6,621 nt of DNA from assembly GCA_947461915.1 (NCBI GenBank), contig CANHNG010000100.1, forward strand, positions 1 through 6,621, in the 5' to 3' direction. Source of the DNA: Flavobacteriaceae bacterium (lineage in GTDB: Bacteria; Bacteroidota; Bacteroidia; Flavobacteriales; Flavobacteriaceae). The first letter of the stretch is position 1; the number at the start of each line of letters is the position of its first letter. Shown here one piece after another: positions 4,468 through 6,621 of the stretch. Both the position numbers and the translations under genes were made by a program. The notes below the pieces were generated by a model. The model did no database searches, had not been told where the DNA came from, and saw only the letters and a program-made list of their open reading frames with translations.

Positions 4468-5409
4468 TTATTTCTTTTGAATTGGGCTAATAATTTGAAC
4501 ATTATGAAAAGCAATTGCCCCTTTTATCACTCCTGAAATCGTGTTTCGTAGCGCATCAATAATATGTATTTTTAATTCGCTCTTTGGATAAATTAGGCTC
4601 ACTTCCCGAGCTGGTTTGGGTTCTTTAAAATGCCTTAATTTTAATTTGTCTTTTTCCTTCAAATCCAAAGTATGCAAATAGGGCAGAAGTGTTGTTCCTA
4701 ATCCTTCGTCTGCTAATTTAATTAAAGTTTCAAAACTGCCGCTTTCTAGTTGGAATGTATTTCTGGTGGCAATCTCTTGGTTTTTGCATAAATTTAAAAT
4801 ACTATCCCGAAAACAATGCCCATCCTGTAGCAATAAAATATCATCTATATTTAAGTCAGAAATTTCAATTTCCTTTTTCTGTGAAGCGATATGATCCGAA
4901 GGAATATAAGCTACGAAAGGTTCATAATATAGGACGATTTCTTTAATTTTTTCATCTTCTAATGGTGTGGCGGCAATTGCTGCATCAAGATGACCATTTT
5001 TCAAACGAAGAATAATTTCATCGGTGTTTAATTCTTCAATGATGAGATTTACTTTTGGATATTTTTTTATGAAATTATTCAAAAACATGGGCAAAAGTGT
5101 AGGCGTAATGGTGGGGATTATTCCCAATCGGAATTCGCCACCTATAAATCCTTTTTGATATTCAACAATATCTTTTATTTTCCCAGCTTCATTAACTATG
5201 TTTTTGGCTTGATTTACAATTTTTAGTCCAATAGCAGTGAGCTGAATAGGTTTTTTACTTCTGTCGAATATTAAAACGTTAAGTTCCTCCTCAATTTTTT
5301 GAATTTGCATACTCAATGTAGGCTGGGTCACGAAACATTTTTCAGCGGCAAGAGTAAAATTTTTGTGTTCGGCAACAGCCAAAACATATTGCAGTTGGGT
5401 AATTGTCAT
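4468..5409 (-). CDS. oxyR: OxyR-type LysR-family peroxide-sensing transcriptional regulator
   Basis: This 313-residue LysR-type regulator has an N-terminal winged helix-turn-helix (about residues 1-60; recognition region FTLAAEKCFVTQPTLSMQIQ at 18-37), a linker helix to about 88, and a periplasmic-binding-protein-like sensor domain from about 92. The decisive feature is GHCFRDSILNLC (197-208): Cys199 and Cys208 fall at the same numbers and spacing as the redox pair in E. coli OxyR, where peroxide drives disulfide formation. Asp202 also matches the E. coli HCxRD context. The likely targets are catalase, Dps and peroxiredoxin genes; none is in this window. MTITQLQYV at the ATG 5407-5409 is the family-typical start. 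It has its own promoter-like element, is divergent from the carbonic anhydrase gene, and has a palindrome just upstream that may be its own binding site. The C-terminal tail after about residue 300 exceeds the 305-residue E. coli protein slightly. Confidence 0.93.
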   Translation of the reverse strand: MTITQLQYVLAVAEHKNFTLAAEKCFVTQPTLSMQIQKIEEELNVLIFDRSKKPIQLTAIGLKIVNQAKNIVNEAGKIKDIVEYQKGFIGGEFRLGIIPTITPTLLPMFLNNFIKKYPKVNLIIEELNTDEIILRLKNGHLDAAIAATPLEDEKIKEIVLYYEPFVAYIPSDHIASQKKEIEISDLNIDDILLLQDGHCFRDSILNLCKNQEIATRNTFQLESGSFETLIKLADEGLGTTLLPYLHTLDLKEKDKLKLRHFKEPKPAREVSLIYPKSELKIHIIDALRNTISGVIKGAIAFHNVQIISPIQKK

Positions 5410-5428
5410 TATATAGTATTTTGTGATG

Positions 5429-5436
5429 CAAATATA
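5429..5436 (-). promoter_or_regulatory. Putative -7 element of oxyR
   Basis: On the minus strand the sequence is TATATTTG, an exact TAnnTTTG match. Transcription would start near 5422, leaving only about a dozen leader bases before the oxyR ATG. There is no clear -33 TTG, which would fit a promoter that needs an activator. Confidence 0.5.
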
Positions 5437-5461
5437 AAAACAATCAATTTAATTTATTATT

Positions 5462-5475
5462 ATAGTTCTTACTAT
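5462..5475. promoter_or_regulatory. Palindrome in the oxyR upstream region, possible OxyR operator
   Basis: ATAGT (5462-5466) and ACTAT (5471-5475) form a perfect inverted repeat with a four-base centre. The ATAG...CTAT half-sites are those of E. coli OxyR, but separated by six rather than seven bases, and only one unit is present instead of two. It lies about 40-53 bases upstream of the predicted oxyR start site, where LysR-type regulators commonly bind to control their own gene. It also overlaps the -7 candidate on the opposite strand. Confidence 0.4.
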
Positions 5476-5480
5476 TTTTG
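5473..5480 (+). promoter_or_regulatory. Putative -7 element directed towards the carbonic anhydrase gene
   Basis: TATTTTTG matches TAnnTTTG. Transcription would begin near 5487 and give a leader of about 150 bases before the carbonic anhydrase ATG. No better promoter was found nearer the gene; sequence at 5618-5626 (TAGACTTTA) is only a distant match. No -33 element is evident. Confidence 0.35.
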
Positions 5481-5639
5481 TTTTAAATTAGCCCAAATAT
5501 AAATGGAAAAGTAGAAAATAAATCGCTAGATTTAATGCTATAAAAATCGGATGAAAGCAGCTCCTACTTGTACATAATAAAAACAGGATTAGGATTCCTA
5601 TTGCATGGATGTCATAATAGACTTTAAAATAAATAAAAA

Positions 5640-6275
5640 ATGAGTGATTTTTACAAAAAAATATTAGATAATAACAAAAAATGGGTGGAAGATTCTTTGG
5701 CAAAGGATCCAAATTATTTTCAAGATTTGGCAAAAGGTCAAACCCCACCACTTTTATGGATTGGATGTTCAGATAGTAGAGTTCCCGCAAATGAGATTGT
5801 TGGGGCGAAACCTGGTGAAGTTTTCGTGCATCGAAACATTGCCAATATGGTAGTTCATAGTGATATGAATATGTTAAGTGTATTGGATTACGCAGTCAAT
5901 GTCTTAAAAGTAAAACACGTTATTGTATGTGGCCATTATGGTTGTGGAGGTATACAGGCAGCTATGAATAATATGTCAATAGGTATAATAGATAACTGGA
6001 TTCGTCATATAAAAGATGTGTATCGTTTGCATCAAGCCTTTTTAGATTCTATTGAAAACGAAACTGATCGGTTCAATACTTTCGTAGAAGTTAATGTGAA
6101 AGAGCAAGTATTTGATTTGGCTAAAACCTCTATCGTACAGTCTGCCTGGAAAAACGGGCAAGATTTAACACTTCACGGATGGGCTTATGGTTTAAATTCG
6201 GGTTTCGTAACCGATTTGGAAGTCAACATAAGTTCTGACAAGGATTTGGACAAAGTGTACCAATTAAAATTTTAA
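5640..6275 (+). CDS. can: Beta-class carbonic anhydrase
   Basis: This 211-residue zinc enzyme interconverts CO2 and bicarbonate in the cytoplasm, supplying bicarbonate for carboxylation reactions. The zinc ligands are Cys43 in WIGCSDSR (40-47), and His99 and Cys102 in CGHYGCGG (97-104). Asp45 and Arg47 form the conserved Asp-Arg dyad that controls access to the zinc. Other conserved parts are VFVHRNIANMV (61-71) and HGWAYGLNSG (179-188). Trp40, Arg65 and Tyr183 match the residues that form the allosteric bicarbonate site in the type II enzymes of Haemophilus and E. coli, so bicarbonate regulation is likely (inference). The length fits the family (about 200-220). There is no signal peptide. 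The ATG at 5640 follows an A-rich tract. The gene ends in tandem stops TAATAA and is followed directly by a terminator. I see no bicarbonate transporter beside it, so it is probably a single-gene unit. Confidence 0.95.
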   Translation: MSDFYKKILDNNKKWVEDSLAKDPNYFQDLAKGQTPPLLWIGCSDSRVPANEIVGAKPGEVFVHRNIANMVVHSDMNMLSVLDYAVNVLKVKHVIVCGHYGCGGIQAAMNNMSIGIIDNWIRHIKDVYRLHQAFLDSIENETDRFNTFVEVNVKEQVFDLAKTSIVQSAWKNGQDLTLHGWAYGLNSGFVTDLEVNISSDKDLDKVYQLKF

Positions 6276-6276
6276 T

Positions 6277-6302
6277 AAAAATCGCTTTAGGGCGATTTTT
6301 TT
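6277..6302. terminator. Terminator between can and the LETM1-like gene
   Basis: AAAAATCGC (6277-6285) pairs perfectly with GCGATTTTT (6292-6300) around the six-base loop TTTAGG; T continues to 6302. It starts immediately after the can stop codon. Because the left arm is A-rich, the minus-strand copy also ends in a U-run and can stop transcription of the convergent gene, whose stop codon is at 6301-6303. Confidence 0.88.
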
Positions 6303-6621
6303 ATTCGTTTTCTTCCAGGTTTTCATTGAAAGCAGAAGGTAAAAGCCTAGGTATAAATTTGATTAAGATAGGGAGTAACAAACTTCCGCCTGGAAGCAAG
6401 AATATAGTTAAAGACGGAACGGTTTTACAAATGTCCAATAATTGTTTTTTTACCTTTTTCTTTTCTATTTCATCCAAATCCCTTCTGGTGGAAATAGCTA
6501 GTAAAAGCATCAATTCCTTGCTTTGAAAAATTTCTTTTACCAGTCTGTTTTTGTTGCGTGTAATTAATTTTGTGACAGTTTGGGTAGTTTGGTCATAAAA
6601 ATGTTTGACCGGATTAGAGTA
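6301..6621 (-). CDS. LETM1-like membrane protein, C-terminal part, 5' end cut by window
   Basis: The frame is open from the right edge of the window (6621) to the TAA at 6301-6303, giving 106 visible residues. The apparent starts near 6508-6513 are internal, since the frame continues upstream through RNKNRLVKEIFQSKEL. A charged stretch (about 46-60, rich in Lys, Glu and Arg) is followed by a hydrophobic region with LLPGGSLLLPILIKFIPRLLPSAF (shown in two parts: LLPGGSLLLP at 75-84 and IPRLLPSAF at 90-98) and an acidic tail. The proline-bounded hydrophobic segment ending in LPSAF is the hallmark of the LETM1 domain, matching LPSTF in mitochondrial LETM1. Flavobacterial homologues carry this domain at the C-terminus and are annotated as LETM1-related biofilm-associated protein (recalled, not checked). 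Mitochondrial LETM1 takes part in cation/proton exchange; the bacterial role is unproven. It is probably anchored in the inner membrane. Confidence 0.8.
   Translation of the reverse strand, partial: YSNPVKHFYDQTTQTVTKLITRNKNRLVKEIFQSKELMLLLAISTRRDLDEIEKKKVKKQLLDICKTVPSLTIFLLPGGSLLLPILIKFIPRLLPSAFNENLEENE

Noticed and set aside
5488..5790. 100-codon open frame on the minus strand overlapping the carbonic anhydrase start
   Set aside because: Half of it is antisense to the certain can gene, its composition (Phe, Ile, Leu, Tyr-rich) is what AT-rich antisense DNA gives, and it has no recognisable domain.
1..6621. CRISPR array, insertion sequence, tRNA or defence island
   Set aside because: I found no regularly spaced long repeats, terminal inverted repeats with a transposase, tRNA-like cloverleaf or defence domains on either strand by reading.

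Overview
The window looks like an ordinary chromosomal stretch of a Flavobacterium-like member of the Bacteroidetes. The evidence is AT-rich DNA, A-rich translation starts without Shine-Dalgarno sequences, several copies of the Bacteroidetes -7 promoter element TAnnTTTG, and proteins of flavobacterial character (M49 peptidase, stand-alone MnmD, LETM1-like protein). There are eight clear protein genes plus one small membrane protein. Both end genes are cut by the window edges. I see no tRNA, rRNA, CRISPR array, transposase or phage gene.

Layout. Bases 1-852 (+) are the C-terminal part of a dipeptidyl peptidase III with its zinc motifs, followed by a terminator. A 62-residue two-helix membrane protein lies at 911-1099 (-). 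A MazG-like nucleotide pyrophosphohydrolase at 1181-1570 (+) faces the branched-chain aminotransferase ilvE at 1659-2726 (-) across a perfect 20-bp hairpin that can stop transcription from both sides. A divergent spacer of 290 bp follows, then mnmD (3017-3679, +), which starts at TTG. Next come two tandem paralogous 65-residue proteins of unknown function (3808-4005 and 4232-4429, +). A LysR-type regulator with the OxyR cysteine pair (4468-5409, -) is divergent from a beta-carbonic anhydrase (5640-6275, +) across a 230-bp spacer. The last gene (6301-6621, -) is the C-terminus of a LETM1-like membrane protein and runs off the right edge.

How the genes relate. Most are single transcription units with their own promoter-like sequence or terminator, and no operon is evident. 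The functions are housekeeping: peptide turnover, nucleotide clean-up, Leu/Ile/Val metabolism, tRNA wobble-uridine modification, peroxide sensing and CO2/bicarbonate interconversion.

I do not see a large undescribed system such as a defence island, toxin-antitoxin pair or biosynthetic cluster. The most unusual element is the duplicated small gene at 3787-4429. Its two copies keep not only the protein (38 of 58 aligned residues identical) but also a short untranslated leader, TAACCC(T)AAATCTT, directly before each start codon. Second in interest is a palindrome between divergent -7 elements in front of oxyR.
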